Shown: positions 34,589 to 43,856 of the stretch, in pieces
How the letters are laid out: every line of letters begins with the position of its first letter
Numbering within the stretch: the stretch's first letter is position 1
NCBI GenBank assembly: GCA_027531255.1
Contig: JAPZRU010000001.1
Span: forward strand, 35,420 to 99,419
Reading direction: 5' to 3'
DNA from: Steroidobacteraceae bacterium
Lineage (GTDB): Bacteria > Pseudomonadota > Gammaproteobacteria > Steroidobacterales > Steroidobacteraceae
DNA: 64,000 nucleotides
Notes under the pieces: model-generated
Told to the model about the DNA's origin: nothing
Databases searched by the model: none
The model's input: the letters and a program-made list of their open reading frames with translations, nothing else
Program-made: the position numbers and the translations under genes

Positions 34589-35005
34589 ATGCATACCCCG
34601 AGCCATGCACTTTCCAGCTACCGTCAGATCCGCGCTGCCGGCCAGGTGGCGGCGGCAGAGACACCCTATCGCCTCGTCCAGCTGCTGCTCGGCGGCGCGC
34701 TCGAGCGGCTCGCCGTCGCCAAGGGGCATCTCGAGCGCCGGGAGATCGGGCCGAAGGGCGAACAGGTGTCGCGGATCGCGGCGATCATCGACACCCTCAA
34801 CGCGAGCCTCGATCTCGAGCAGGGCGGCGACGTCGCCCGCAACCTCCGCGACCTCTACGAGTGGGCGACCGCCCGCCTGATCGAGGCCAACCTGCGGAAC
34901 GACGCCCGCGGTTTCGACGAGGTCGCCCGGGTCCTGCGCGAGATCAAGGACGGCTGGGACGCGATCCCGGAGGCCGCGCGCAACCGCGTGCCGGCGACGC
35001 CGTGA
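34589..35005 (+). CDS. fliS: flagellin export chaperone FliS
   Basis: 138 residues. All-helical. YRQIRAAGQVAAAETPYRLVQLLLGGALERL is the FliS start, and NASLDLEQGGDVARNLRDLYEWATARLIEANLRND the middle signature. It binds the C-terminal helix of flagellin to prevent premature polymerisation. Its stop overlaps the next start (GTGA). Confidence 0.94.
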   Translation: MHTPSHALSSYRQIRAAGQVAAAETPYRLVQLLLGGALERLAVAKGHLERREIGPKGEQVSRIAAIIDTLNASLDLEQGGDVARNLRDLYEWATARLIEANLRNDARGFDEVARVLREIKDGWDAIPEAARNRVPATP

Positions 35006-35343
35006 GCGCGGTTCTCGCGGATCCGCCGCCGTCGCGCGGCGCCGACCTGGACCGACTGCTGGATGCGACGCGCGCCCTGCGTGCCGCGCTCGACGTGGAC
35101 GACTGGGGCGTCGCCGCCGACCTCGAGCGCGAACGCCGGTTGCTGATGGAGCGGATCTTCGACGGCACGCCGCCGGCGGCTGCGGACCTCGCGGGCTTCG
35201 CGGCCGTGCTGCGCGAGGTCGTGAGGCTGAACGACGAGCTGATCGGCATCGCCGAACACCGGCGCCGCGCGCTGCAGCGCGAGGCGGACGTCGCCTCGAT
35301 CGGGCGCGCGGCGCTCAAGGCCTACGGCGATGCCGGCGCCTGA
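35002..35343 (+). CDS. fliT: FliT-like flagellar export chaperone
   Basis: 113 residues from the GTG at 35002 overlapping the fliS stop. Small helical protein: LDRLLDATRALRAALDVDDWGVAADLERERRLLMERIF then LREVVRLNDELIGIAEHRRRAL. This W-x-x-(L/V)-x-x-L-E-x-E-R-x-x-L pattern and the position fliD-fliS-fliT support FliT, the chaperone of FliD. Sequence conservation of FliT is low, so the call rests partly on synteny. Confidence 0.8.
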   Translation: MSAVLADPPPSRGADLDRLLDATRALRAALDVDDWGVAADLERERRLLMERIFDGTPPAAADLAGFAAVLREVVRLNDELIGIAEHRRRALQREADVASIGRAALKAYGDAGA

Positions 35344-35941
35344 TTTCACCGACACCGTCGCGGGGATCGCGGCGATGGGCAGGGCTTTCGAGGGACTCGC
35401 CTACGAGGATGCGCTGCCCCTCGGCATGGCGCCTTGCGACGAGCCCGTGGGCGGCCCGGCGCTGGCGGGCTACAACGCCGAGAACCTCGAGGTGCTCGTG
35501 GCCGACGCCTCGCTCGACCCGAGGGCGCCGCACCGCGACAAGAAGGCCGACGACGATCACCAGCTCGCCGAGGAACTGCAGCGTCTCGAGTTCAAGATCA
35601 ACGTGCTGATCCAACTGGTGTCGCGACTGCTGCGACGCGACGCCACGCTGCCCGCGGTGCGGCCGATACGGCTCTACGCCGACGGCATCGAATGGCTGGA
35701 GCGCGGTACGGTGCCGGCCGAGGGCAGTCACGCGGTACTCAACCTGCACGTCAGCCACCAGATTCCCCAGCCGCTGCTGCTGCCGGGGCGGGTGGTCGGG
35801 TTCCGGGATGACGCGCAGGGGCGTTGGGTTCAGTTCGCGTTCGCGGGGCTGACGCCCGCGGTGCACGAACTGCTGTCCAGGCTGATCTTCCGCCATCACC
35901 GCCGGGCGATCGCCGGAGCTCGCGGTCGAGTTCAGGCCTGA
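35330..35941 (+). CDS. PilZ-like domain protein with N-terminal helical region
   Basis: 203 residues, overlapping fliT by 14 bases. A charged helix (HQLAEELQRLEFKINVLIQLVSRLLRRD, residues about 67-95) precedes a beta-rich domain. RPIRLYADGIEWLERGTVPAEGSHAVLNLHV, PGRVVGF and WVQFAFAGLTPAVHELLSRLIFRHHRR fit a degenerate PilZ fold: the S/A-x-x-G-I strand and final helix are present, but the RxxxR arginine loop is not evident. PilZ variants with a heptad-repeat helix are known in xanthomonads (XC6012 type, from memory). c-di-GMP binding is doubtful. Position just before fleQ suggests a flagellar role. Confidence 0.65.
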   Translation: MPAPDFTDTVAGIAAMGRAFEGLAYEDALPLGMAPCDEPVGGPALAGYNAENLEVLVADASLDPRAPHRDKKADDDHQLAEELQRLEFKINVLIQLVSRLLRRDATLPAVRPIRLYADGIEWLERGTVPAEGSHAVLNLHVSHQIPQPLLLPGRVVGFRDDAQGRWVQFAFAGLTPAVHELLSRLIFRHHRRAIAGARGRVQA

Positions 35942-35982
35942 AGCGGCGGACCGCATCCGGCGGCGGCTCGCCGGGCCCCTGG

Positions 35983-36001
35983 ATTAAGGGTTTCCCTTAA
36001 T
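35983..36001. promoter_or_regulatory. perfect palindrome upstream of fleQ
   Basis: ATTAAGGG-TTT-CCCTTAAT has 8-base arms in an AT-rich island, 42 bases after the preceding stop and 167 before the fleQ GTG. No T-run follows, so an operator is as likely as a terminator. Confidence 0.45.
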
Positions 36002-36047
36002 AATCTGCTGGCGGTAGCCCTGATATCCGCGGTCCGCAGTCGCTGGC

Positions 36048-36092
36048 TACGCTTCGGACGCTCGTGAAGTATACGATTACGCTTCAGAGCGT
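36048..36092 (+). repeat. direct repeats in the fleQ leader
   Basis: TACGCTTCGGA (36048) and TACGCTTCAGA (36078) recur at exactly 30 bp, about three helical turns. An inverted pair TGAAG / CTTCA (36065-36069 and 36082-36086) overlaps the second copy. The arrangement resembles binding sites for a dimeric regulator near a sigma70 promoter. The bound factor is unknown. Confidence 0.45.
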
Positions 36093-36167
36093 TACGGCAA
36101 GAAGCTAAAAAACGCCGGCGATCCCGCGGATCGGGTAGCCGCGCGGATACCCTGGGGAGCCCGCAAG

Positions 36168-37538
<1,371 letters not shown>

Positions 37539-37624
37539 CGTCGCCACACCGGACGCGTCGCCGGCGCACGACCCGCGCGGCCGCCGGCCTTGTCCGGCCG
37601 AGGGGGCTCGCGGAGAATCCGGTC

Positions 37625-38137
37625 GTGTCCGCGAGAACCGATCCCGCCGTCGCCGTCTGGATCGACCGCCTGAACGAGGTGGTCGGTCGGCTGTGCGGCT
37701 GGCTGACGCTCGCCATGGTGCTGGTTACCTGCGCGGTCGTGGTGCTCCGCTACGCGTTCGACCTCGGCTTCGTGTGGATGCAGGAGTCGGTCACGTGGCT
37801 GCACGCGACCGTCTTCATGCTCGGGCTCGGCTACGCGCTCCGCCACGAGTCCCACGTGCGCGTCGACGTCTTCTATCGGGGCTGGTCCCGGCGCAGGCGG
37901 GCCTGGGTCGACCTGCTCGGCAGCGTGTTCTTCCTGATGCCCACTTGCGCCTACGTGCTGTTCGAGAGCCGGGCCTATGTCGCGACCTCATGGGCGATCC
38001 GCGAGACCAGTCGCGAGGCGGGCGGCCTGCCGGCGCTGTATCTCCTCAAGACGGTGATTCTCGTCGCTGCGGTCCTGCTGCTGCTGCAGGGCCTCGCCAC
38101 CGTTGCGCGCGCCTGGCGCGAACTCCGCGGGGGCTGA
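37625..38137 (+). CDS. dctQ: TRAP transporter small membrane subunit DctQ
   Basis: 170 residues from the GTG at 37625. Four membrane helices; RLCGWLTLAMVLVTCAVVVLRY and VWMQESVTWLHATVFMLGLGYALRHESHVRVDVFY are characteristic (the E-x-x-x-W and H-V-R-V-D pattern). It joins DctM in the inner membrane. dctM starts three bases after its stop. Closest to the DctQ group paired with TakP/FcbT-like binding proteins, by recall. 86 bases after fleQ. Confidence 0.92.
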   Translation: MSARTDPAVAVWIDRLNEVVGRLCGWLTLAMVLVTCAVVVLRYAFDLGFVWMQESVTWLHATVFMLGLGYALRHESHVRVDVFYRGWSRRRRAWVDLLGSVFFLMPTCAYVLFESRAYVATSWAIRETSREAGGLPALYLLKTVILVAAVLLLLQGLATVARAWRELRGG

Positions 38138-38140
38138 GGC

Positions 38141-39529
38141 ATGGAATGGACCGCGATCGTCCTGTTCGGGCTGGTCGTCGTCGTGCTGATGGCGGGCTTT
38201 CCGGTCGCGCTGACCCTCGCCGGCGTCTCGCTGCTGTTCGCCTCGCTCATGGCGATCCTGGGCCAGTTCGGCATCGGCTGGTTCGACATGAGCTACCTTG
38301 AGGCGATCCCGAGCCGCGTGTTCGGCACGATGGTGAACGAGACGCTGATCGCGGTGCCGCTGTTCGTCTTCATGGGCCTGGTGCTCGAGAAGGCGCGGAT
38401 CGCGGAAGACCTGCTCGAGACGCTCGGCCACCTGTTCGGCCGGCTGCGCGGCGGCCTCGCCATCGCCGTGGTGGTGGTGGGCACGCTGCTCGCCGCCAGC
38501 ACGGGGATCGTGGGTGCGACGGTGGTGACCATGGGCCTGCTGGCGCTGCCGACGATGCTGAAGCGCGGCTACGACCCGCGGGCCGCGACGGGCGCAATCT
38601 GCGCGAGCGGCACCCTCGGCCAGATCATTCCGCCCAGCATCATCCTCGTGCTGCTCGGCGACGTGCTCGCGTCGGCCTACCAGCAGGCCCAGCTGAAGCA
38701 GGGCATCTTCGCGCCCGACACGGTGTCGGTCGGCGACCTTTTCGCGGGCGCCCTGATCCCGGGCCTGCTGCTGGTCGGCTTCTACATGGTCTACCTGGTC
38801 GCGCGCGCGTGGCTCTTCCCATCCACGATGCCGCCGATGGAGCGTGCGGCCGACGACGGGCACCTGGGACTGCGAGTGCTCAAGGCGCTGGTCGCGCCGC
38901 TGCTGCTGATCCTGGCGGTGCTCGGCTCGATCATCGGCGGGCTGGCGACGCCCACCGAGGCGGCGGGCGTGGGGGCGTTCGGCGCCCTGGTCATCGCCCT
39001 CGCCAAGCGAGAGCTGACGCTGGCGCGGCTGCGGGAGGTGATGCAGGGCACCGTGAAGCTGACGGCGATGGTGTTCCTGATCCTGCTCGGTGCGTCGATC
39101 TTCTCGCTGGTGTTCCGCGGGCTCGGCGGAGACGATCTGGTGCACGAGTGGCTGAGCGGCCTCCCGGGCGGCGTCGTCGGCGCGATGATCGCCGTGATGC
39201 TCTTGATGTTCCTGCTCGGCTTCATACTCGACTTCATCGAGATCACGTACGTCGTGGTGCCGATCACCGCGCCCATACTGCTGGCGATGGGGCTCGACCC
39301 GGTCTGGCTCGGCGTGATGATCGCGATGAACCTGCAGACGTCCTTCCTGACGCCGCCCTTCGGTTTCGCGCTGTTCTACCTGCGCGGCGTCGCCCCGCCG
39401 GCGGTGCGCACGAGCGACATCTACCGCGGCATCGTGCCCTTCGTCGCGATCCAGCTCGGCATGCTGGTCGTGCTGGCCCTGTTCCCGGGGCTGGTCACCT
39501 GGCTGCCGGAGCTCGTCTACGGCCGGTGA
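38141..39529 (+). CDS. dctM: TRAP transporter large membrane subunit DctM
   Basis: 462 residues, about 12 membrane helices. Na+-coupled translocation subunit. Seen: MAGFPVALTLAGVSLLFA near the N-terminus, VPLFVFMGLVLEKARIAEDLL, GATVVTMGLLALPTMLKRGY, ASGTLGQIIPPSIILVLLGD, GLATPTEAAGVGAFGAL and FLLGFILDFIEITYVVVPI, with NLQTSFLTPPFGFALFYLRG near the end. The long periplasmic or cytoplasmic loop after helix 6 is typical of the FcbT3-like group. Confidence 0.95.
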   Translation: MEWTAIVLFGLVVVVLMAGFPVALTLAGVSLLFASLMAILGQFGIGWFDMSYLEAIPSRVFGTMVNETLIAVPLFVFMGLVLEKARIAEDLLETLGHLFGRLRGGLAIAVVVVGTLLAASTGIVGATVVTMGLLALPTMLKRGYDPRAATGAICASGTLGQIIPPSIILVLLGDVLASAYQQAQLKQGIFAPDTVSVGDLFAGALIPGLLLVGFYMVYLVARAWLFPSTMPPMERAADDGHLGLRVLKALVAPLLLILAVLGSIIGGLATPTEAAGVGAFGALVIALAKRELTLARLREVMQGTVKLTAMVFLILLGASIFSLVFRGLGGDDLVHEWLSGLPGGVVGAMIAVMLLMFLLGFILDFIEITYVVVPITAPILLAMGLDPVWLGVMIAMNLQTSFLTPPFGFALFYLRGVAPPAVRTSDIYRGIVPFVAIQLGMLVVLALFPGLVTWLPELVYGR

Positions 39530-39532
39530 AGC

Positions 39533-39566
39533 GGGGACGTTCCCCGTCTCCCCGCGCAGCGCGGGG
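39533..39566. terminator. hairpins between convergent dctM and dctP
   Basis: GGGGA-CGT-TCCCC (39533-39545) and CCCCGC-GCAGC-GCGGGG (39550-39566) fill the 48-base convergent gap. Both work on either strand. No T-run. Confidence 0.5.
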
Positions 39567-39577
39567 CATCGCGCGCT

Positions 39578-40675
39578 TCAGAGCGAACGGGTCGCCAGCA
39601 TCGCCTGCTCGGAGACCGCGAAGTAAGGCGCGCTCTTCCGCTCGAAGGCCTTGAAGGAGTCGTAGACCTTCCTGGACAACGGGTCCTTCGCCGCCGTTTC
39701 CGCGACGATCTGCTCGGACACCCGCTTGAGCTCCCGCAGCACGTCGTCCGGGAAGCGCCGCAACTGCACGCCGTGCTTGTCCACGAGCGTCGCCAAGGCC
39801 TCGTGATTGCGGGCCGTGAACTCCGCGAGCATGTCGTCGTTCACGGCGCGACAGCAGGTGGTCACGATCGCCTGCAGGTCCTCGGGCAGCGACTCGAAGG
39901 CCTGCCTGTTGATCAGGCACTCGAGCACCGTGCCCGGCTCCTGCCAGCCCGGGTAGTAGTAGAACTTCGCGGCCTGGTGCAGCCCGAACGCCAGGTCGTT
40001 GTACGGGCCGACCCACTCCGTCGCGTCGATCGCGCCGGTCTGCAGCGCGGTGAAGATCTCCTGGCCAGGCAGCGTCACCGGCGTGCCGCCCGCGCGCGCG
40101 AGCACCTCGCCGCCGAGCCCCGGGATGCGCATCTTGAGTCCCTTCAGGTCGGCGACGGAGTCGATCTCCCGGCGGAACCAGCCGCCCATCTGCACGCCCG
40201 AGTTGCCGCAGGGCATCGGCAGCACGCCGAACGGCGCGTAGGCCTCGCGCCAGAGGTCGAGCCCGCCGCCGTAGTGGAGCCAGGCGTTCATCTCCATCGC
40301 GGAGAGGCCGAACGGCACCGCGGAGAAGAACGAGGCCGCGTTGATCTTGCCCTTCCAGTAATAGGCCCCGCCGTGGCCGAGTTCGGCCGTGCCGGCCGAC
40401 ACCGCGTCGAACACCTCGAAGGGCGGCACGAGTTCGCCCGCACCGTACACCTTCACGCGGATGCGGCCGCCGGAGCACCGCTCGATCAGCTTCGCGAGGT
40501 TCGCCGCGCCGGTACCGAGCGCCGGGAAGTTCGGCGGCCACGTGGTCACTAGCTTCCACGCGTAGCGGCGATCCCCGGACGCGCCGGCGCCGCCGCCACC
40601 GGGATCGCGAGTGCAGGCGGCGAGCGCCCCCGCGGCGGCCAGACCCAGACCCGAGACGAGGGCGCGACGCTGCAT
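39578..40675 (-). CDS. dctP: TRAP transporter periplasmic binding protein (TakP-like)
   Basis: 365 residues. The N-terminus MQRRALVSGLGLAAAGALAAC has a twin-arginine start and ends in a possible lipobox (ALAAC), so a Tat-exported lipoprotein is plausible. DctP-family features: WKLVTTWPPNFPALGTGAANLAKLIE, GGRIRVKVYGAGELVPPFEVFDAV, LKGLKMRIPGLGGEVLARAGG and IDATEWVGPYNDLAFGLHQAAKFYYYPGWQEPG. This resembles TakP, which binds 2-oxo acids, and lactate-binding relatives, from memory. It is encoded convergently to dctQM rather than in one operon, but is very likely their partner. Confidence 0.9.
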   Translation of the reverse strand: MQRRALVSGLGLAAAGALAACTRDPGGGGAGASGDRRYAWKLVTTWPPNFPALGTGAANLAKLIERCSGGRIRVKVYGAGELVPPFEVFDAVSAGTAELGHGGAYYWKGKINAASFFSAVPFGLSAMEMNAWLHYGGGLDLWREAYAPFGVLPMPCGNSGVQMGGWFRREIDSVADLKGLKMRIPGLGGEVLARAGGTPVTLPGQEIFTALQTGAIDATEWVGPYNDLAFGLHQAAKFYYYPGWQEPGTVLECLINRQAFESLPEDLQAIVTTCCRAVNDDMLAEFTARNHEALATLVDKHGVQLRRFPDDVLRELKRVSEQIVAETAAKDPLSRKVYDSFKAFERKSAPYFAVSEQAMLATRSL

Positions 40676-40896
40676 GCGGAACTCCGGTGCCGTGGCAGAG
40701 GCACGCGGCCGGCGGGACCGCGCGGTCGCGCAGTGTTCCACAAGGCGCCTGCGCCTGTCGCGCGCCGGCAATCCGGCGCACGCCGCGTCGACAACCCGGC
40801 GCCGCCGCCGCCGCGGGCCGCGAGAACCGCGCCGGAAAATTGACGCCGCCGTCGTGCGACGCCGACAGCCCTCTGTTCCGCCTCGGATTTCTATTC

Positions 40897-40912
40897 CGGC
40901 ACGGAAATTGCT
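40897..40912 (+). promoter_or_regulatory. sigma54 promoter of fleSR
   Basis: CGGCACGGAAATTGCT matches TGGCACG-N4-TTGCW except the first base, with GG-N10-GC. Predicted start near 40922, 24 bases before the fleS ATG, which has GGAG upstream. Confidence 0.82.
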
Positions 40913-40945
40913 GAAGACTTCGCGGAGCCGCACTGGAGCAGCGCG

Positions 40946-42088
40946 ATGGCCCTGGCAGAGACCGACACCGACCCGAACACCGCGTACCAGACCGTCAGCC
41001 AGCTCTCGCAGGCGCTCGAAGGCTCCTACCGCGATCTCCAGTCGCAGGTCGCGCGCCTCCGGGGCGAGCTCGCCGCGGCCCGCCGCGAGCGAGTGCGGCA
41101 ACTCGAGGAGCGGGCGCGTCTGAGCGCGCGCCTCGGCCAGATCATGGAGGCGCTGCCGGGGGGTGTGATCGAGCTGGACGGCGAGCGACGCGTGCGCGCC
41201 GCCAACCCGGCGGCCGTCGAACTGCTCGGCGAGGACCCGACGGGCCGCGACTGGCGCGTGGCGGGCGCCGCGCTCGCCGGCGCCAGCGCGCGCGGCGGCG
41301 AGGCGACGCTTCCCAGCGGCCGTCGCCTGAGCGTCTCGACCCGCGCGCTCGACGGCGGGGGCGAGATCGTGCTGCTGACCGACGTCACCGAGGCCGCGCT
41401 GCTGCGGCAGATGGTCGAGCGTCACCAGCGGCTCGCGACGCTCGGCGAGATGGCGGCGCGGCTCGCGCACGACGTGCGCACGCCGCTGGCCGCGGCCCTG
41501 CTGTACGCCTCGCGGCTCGGGGTCGACGGCGTCGCCGACGAGGGTCGCCGCGACCTCGCCGCGAAGGTGGTCGGCCGGCTGCGGCACCTGGAAGGCCTCG
41601 TGGCCGACATGCTCGCGTTCGCGCGCGGCGGCGGCGGCAGCCTCGCGCGCTGCGACGTCAGCGCACTGCTCGAGAGCGCCGCGCAGAGCCTTGCCTCGCG
41701 CATCGCCGGCGAAGCCCGCCTGACGATCGCCACGCGCGCACCCGGCCTCGCGGTGCGCGGCAACCCGGAGGCGCTGGTCGGCGCGATCGTGAACCTCGCG
41801 ACCAACGCGCTCGACGCCGCCGGCCCGAGCGGGCGGGTGGAGATCGAGGCGGCGGCCGCGGACGGCTGGGCGGAGATCCGCGTGCGCGACGACGGCCCGG
41901 GCGTGCCGGCGGCCCTGCGCGAGCGGATCTTCGAGCCGTTCTACACGACCCGCAGCCACGGCACGGGACTCGGGCTGGCGGTGGTGCGCTCGGTGGGGCT
42001 CGCGCACGGCGGCTCCGTCGACCTCGAGGATACGCCCAGCGGCGCCTCGTTCAGGATGCGCCTCCCGGCGCTCGGGGCCGACGCATGA
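40946..42088 (+). CDS. fleS: flagellar sensor histidine kinase FleS/FlrB
   Basis: 380 residues, no membrane segment, so cytoplasmic like FleS. A coiled-coil (about 15-60: [25 protein letters not shown]) leads to a PAS domain (ALPGGVIELDGERRVRAANPAAVELLG). The H-box is RLAHDVRTPLAAALLYAS. The catalytic domain has NLATNALDA (N box), VRDDGPGVP (G1), FEPFYTTRSHGTGLGLAVV (F and G2 boxes). It phosphorylates FleR. The next gene starts inside its stop (ATGA). Confidence 0.92.
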   Translation: MALAETDTDPNTAYQTVSQLSQALEGSYRDLQSQVARLRGELAAARRERVRQLEERARLSARLGQIMEALPGGVIELDGERRVRAANPAAVELLGEDPTGRDWRVAGAALAGASARGGEATLPSGRRLSVSTRALDGGGEIVLLTDVTEAALLRQMVERHQRLATLGEMAARLAHDVRTPLAAALLYASRLGVDGVADEGRRDLAAKVVGRLRHLEGLVADMLAFARGGGGSLARCDVSALLESAAQSLASRIAGEARLTIATRAPGLAVRGNPEALVGAIVNLATNALDAAGPSGRVEIEAAAADGWAEIRVRDDGPGVPAALRERIFEPFYTTRSHGTGLGLAVVRSVGLAHGGSVDLEDTPSGASFRMRLPALGADA

Positions 42089-43491
42089 CGGCGGCCTTCC
42101 ACGTGCTCGTGGCCGAGGACGATCCCGCGCTGCGCGAAGCGCTGGCCGACACGCTGCAGTCCGACGGCTGCCGCGTGACCGCCGTCGCGAACGGCGCCGA
42201 GGCGCTCGCCGCGCTCGAGCGCGAGACGCCCTCTCTGCTGCTCTCGGACGTGCAGATGCAGCCGGTGGACGGCCACGAGCTGCTCGCGCGCTCGCGCGCC
42301 CGCTGGCCCCAGCTGCCCGTCGTGCTGATCACCGCGCACGGTTCGATCCGGCGCGCGGTGGACGCGATGCGCGACGGCGCGGCGGACTACCTCGTGAAGC
42401 CCTTCGAAGCCGGCCAGCTGACGCGCCTCGTGCGGCGCGTCGCACGGCCGGCGGCGGCGACCGAGCCCGACGCGCCGGTTGCGGCCGACCCGCGCTCGCG
42501 CGAGACGCTGGACCTCGCCCGGCGGATCGCGGCGACCGACGTCACGGTGCTGATCACCGGCGAGAGCGGTACCGGCAAGGAGGTCTACGCCCGCTACCTG
42601 CACGCGCGCTCGCCGCGCGCCGCCGCGCCCTTCGTGGCGATCAACTGCGCGGCGATCCCGGAGAACATGCTCGAGGCGATGCTGTTCGGGCACGAGCGCG
42701 GCGCGTTCACGGGCGCGACCGCCGCGCACGCGGGCAAGTTCGAGCAGGCGCAGGGCGGCACGCTGCTGCTCGACGAGATCTCGGAGATGAACCAGATGCT
42801 GCAGGCCAAGCTGCTCAGGGTGCTGCAGGAGCGCGAGGTCGAGCGGATCGGCGGGCATCGCACCATCGAGCTCGACGTGCGCGTGGTCGCGACCAGCAAC
42901 CGCCACCTGCCCACAGAGGTCGCGGCCGGCCGCTTCCGCGAAGACCTGTACTACCGCCTGAACGTGATGCCGCTGCGGCTGGTTCCGCTGCGCGAGCGTC
43001 CGCTCGACGTGGTGCCGCTGGCCGAGCGCATGCTCGCGCGCATGGCCGGCGGCGGCTCGCCGCTGCGGCTGTCGCCCGAGGCGGCCGAACGCCTGCGCCT
43101 GCACGGCTGGCCCGGCAACGTGCGCGAACTGGACAACGTCATGCAGCGCGCGGCCGTGCTCGCTGGCTCCGCCGTGCTGCATCCCCGCGACATCGTGTTC
43201 GAGACCGAGGGTGCGGGGCTGCCGCGCGTCGCGCGGATCCCGGGGCTGGCCGACGTTGCCGGTCCGCCGGGCGGCTCGGCCGTCGAGTGCTCGTCCGCGG
43301 GCGCCAGCGACGCCCCGGGCGACGGCGCGCTCGAGGACGGCCTGAAGGACCGCGAACGCGCGCTGATCCTGGCCGCGCTCGAGGCCTCGCGCGGCAGCCG
43401 CAAGCTCGCCGCGGAGCGGCTCGGCATCAGCCCGCGCACCCTGCGCCACAAGCTCGCACAGTTCCGCGCCGCGGGGCTGGCACTTCCCTGA
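42085..43491 (+). CDS. fleR: sigma54-dependent response regulator FleR/FlrC
   Basis: 468 residues. Receiver domain 5-120 with acidic pair EDD (11-13) and phospho-acceptor Asp55 ([10 protein letters not shown]). AAA+ domain with [21 protein letters not shown] in [15 protein letters not shown], and [11 protein letters not shown]-terminal Fis-type [27 protein letters not shown]. In Pseudomonas and Vibrio the phosphorylated protein activates basal-body and hook genes with sigma54. 9 bases before fliE. Confidence 0.93.
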   Translation: MTAAFHVLVAEDDPALREALADTLQSDGCRVTAVANGAEALAALERETPSLLLSDVQMQPVDGHELLARSRARWPQLPVVLITAHGSIRRAVDAMRDGAADYLVKPFEAGQLTRLVRRVARPAAATEPDAPVAADPRSRETLDLARRIAATDVTVLITGESGTGKEVYARYLHARSPRAAAPFVAINCAAIPENMLEAMLFGHERGAFTGATAAHAGKFEQAQGGTLLLDEISEMNQMLQAKLLRVLQEREVERIGGHRTIELDVRVVATSNRHLPTEVAAGRFREDLYYRLNVMPLRLVPLRERPLDVVPLAERMLARMAGGGSPLRLSPEAAERLRLHGWPGNVRELDNVMQRAAVLAGSAVLHPRDIVFETEGAGLPRVARIPGLADVAGPPGGSAVECSSAGASDAPGDGALEDGLKDRERALILAALEASRGSRKLAAERLGISPRTLRHKLAQFRAAGLALP

Positions 43492-43500
43492 GGAGCACCG

Positions 43501-43830
43501 ATGAGCACCATCGACACCAGCCGCATGCTGCTGGAGCTGCGCGCGATGGCGGCCGAGGCGGGCCGCGAGGCCAGCCCCGCCGCCGGCGCGGGCGCGCCGG
43601 CGGGCGGGCTCGACTTCGGGCAGGTCCTGAAGCGGTCCATCGATCAGGTCAACGGCATGCAGAGCACCGCCAGCGCGCTTGCCGTCGCGTACGAGCAGGG
43701 CGCGCCGGGCGTGGACCTGACGCGGGTGATGCTCGAGTCGAACAAGGCCGGCCTTGCCTTCCGCGCGATGTCGGAGGTTCGCAACAGGCTGGTCAACGCG
43801 TACCAGGAAGTCATGAACATGCCGATCTGA
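43501..43830 (+). CDS. fliE: flagellar MS-ring/rod adapter FliE
   Basis: 109 residues. FliE links the MS ring to the proximal rod and is exported first. LDFGQVLKRSIDQVNGMQSTASALAVAYEQG and VDLTRVMLESNKAGLAFRAMSEVRNRLVNAYQEVMNMPI are the typical middle and C-terminus. GAGGAGCACC lies upstream of the ATG. First of the fliEFGHIJ run. Confidence 0.95.
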   Translation: MSTIDTSRMLLELRAMAAEAGREASPAAGAGAPAGGLDFGQVLKRSIDQVNGMQSTASALAVAYEQGAPGVDLTRVMLESNKAGLAFRAMSEVRNRLVNAYQEVMNMPI

Positions 43831-43856
43831 GGATCGGCTGACGAAGGCGACCCACC

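Noticed and set aside
43483..43500. TGGCACTTCCCTGAGG as a sigma54 promoter before fliE
   Set aside because: The TGGCAC half is present but GC does not follow at 10 bases (AG instead), and it lies inside the fleR end. fliE is probably read from the fleSR promoter.
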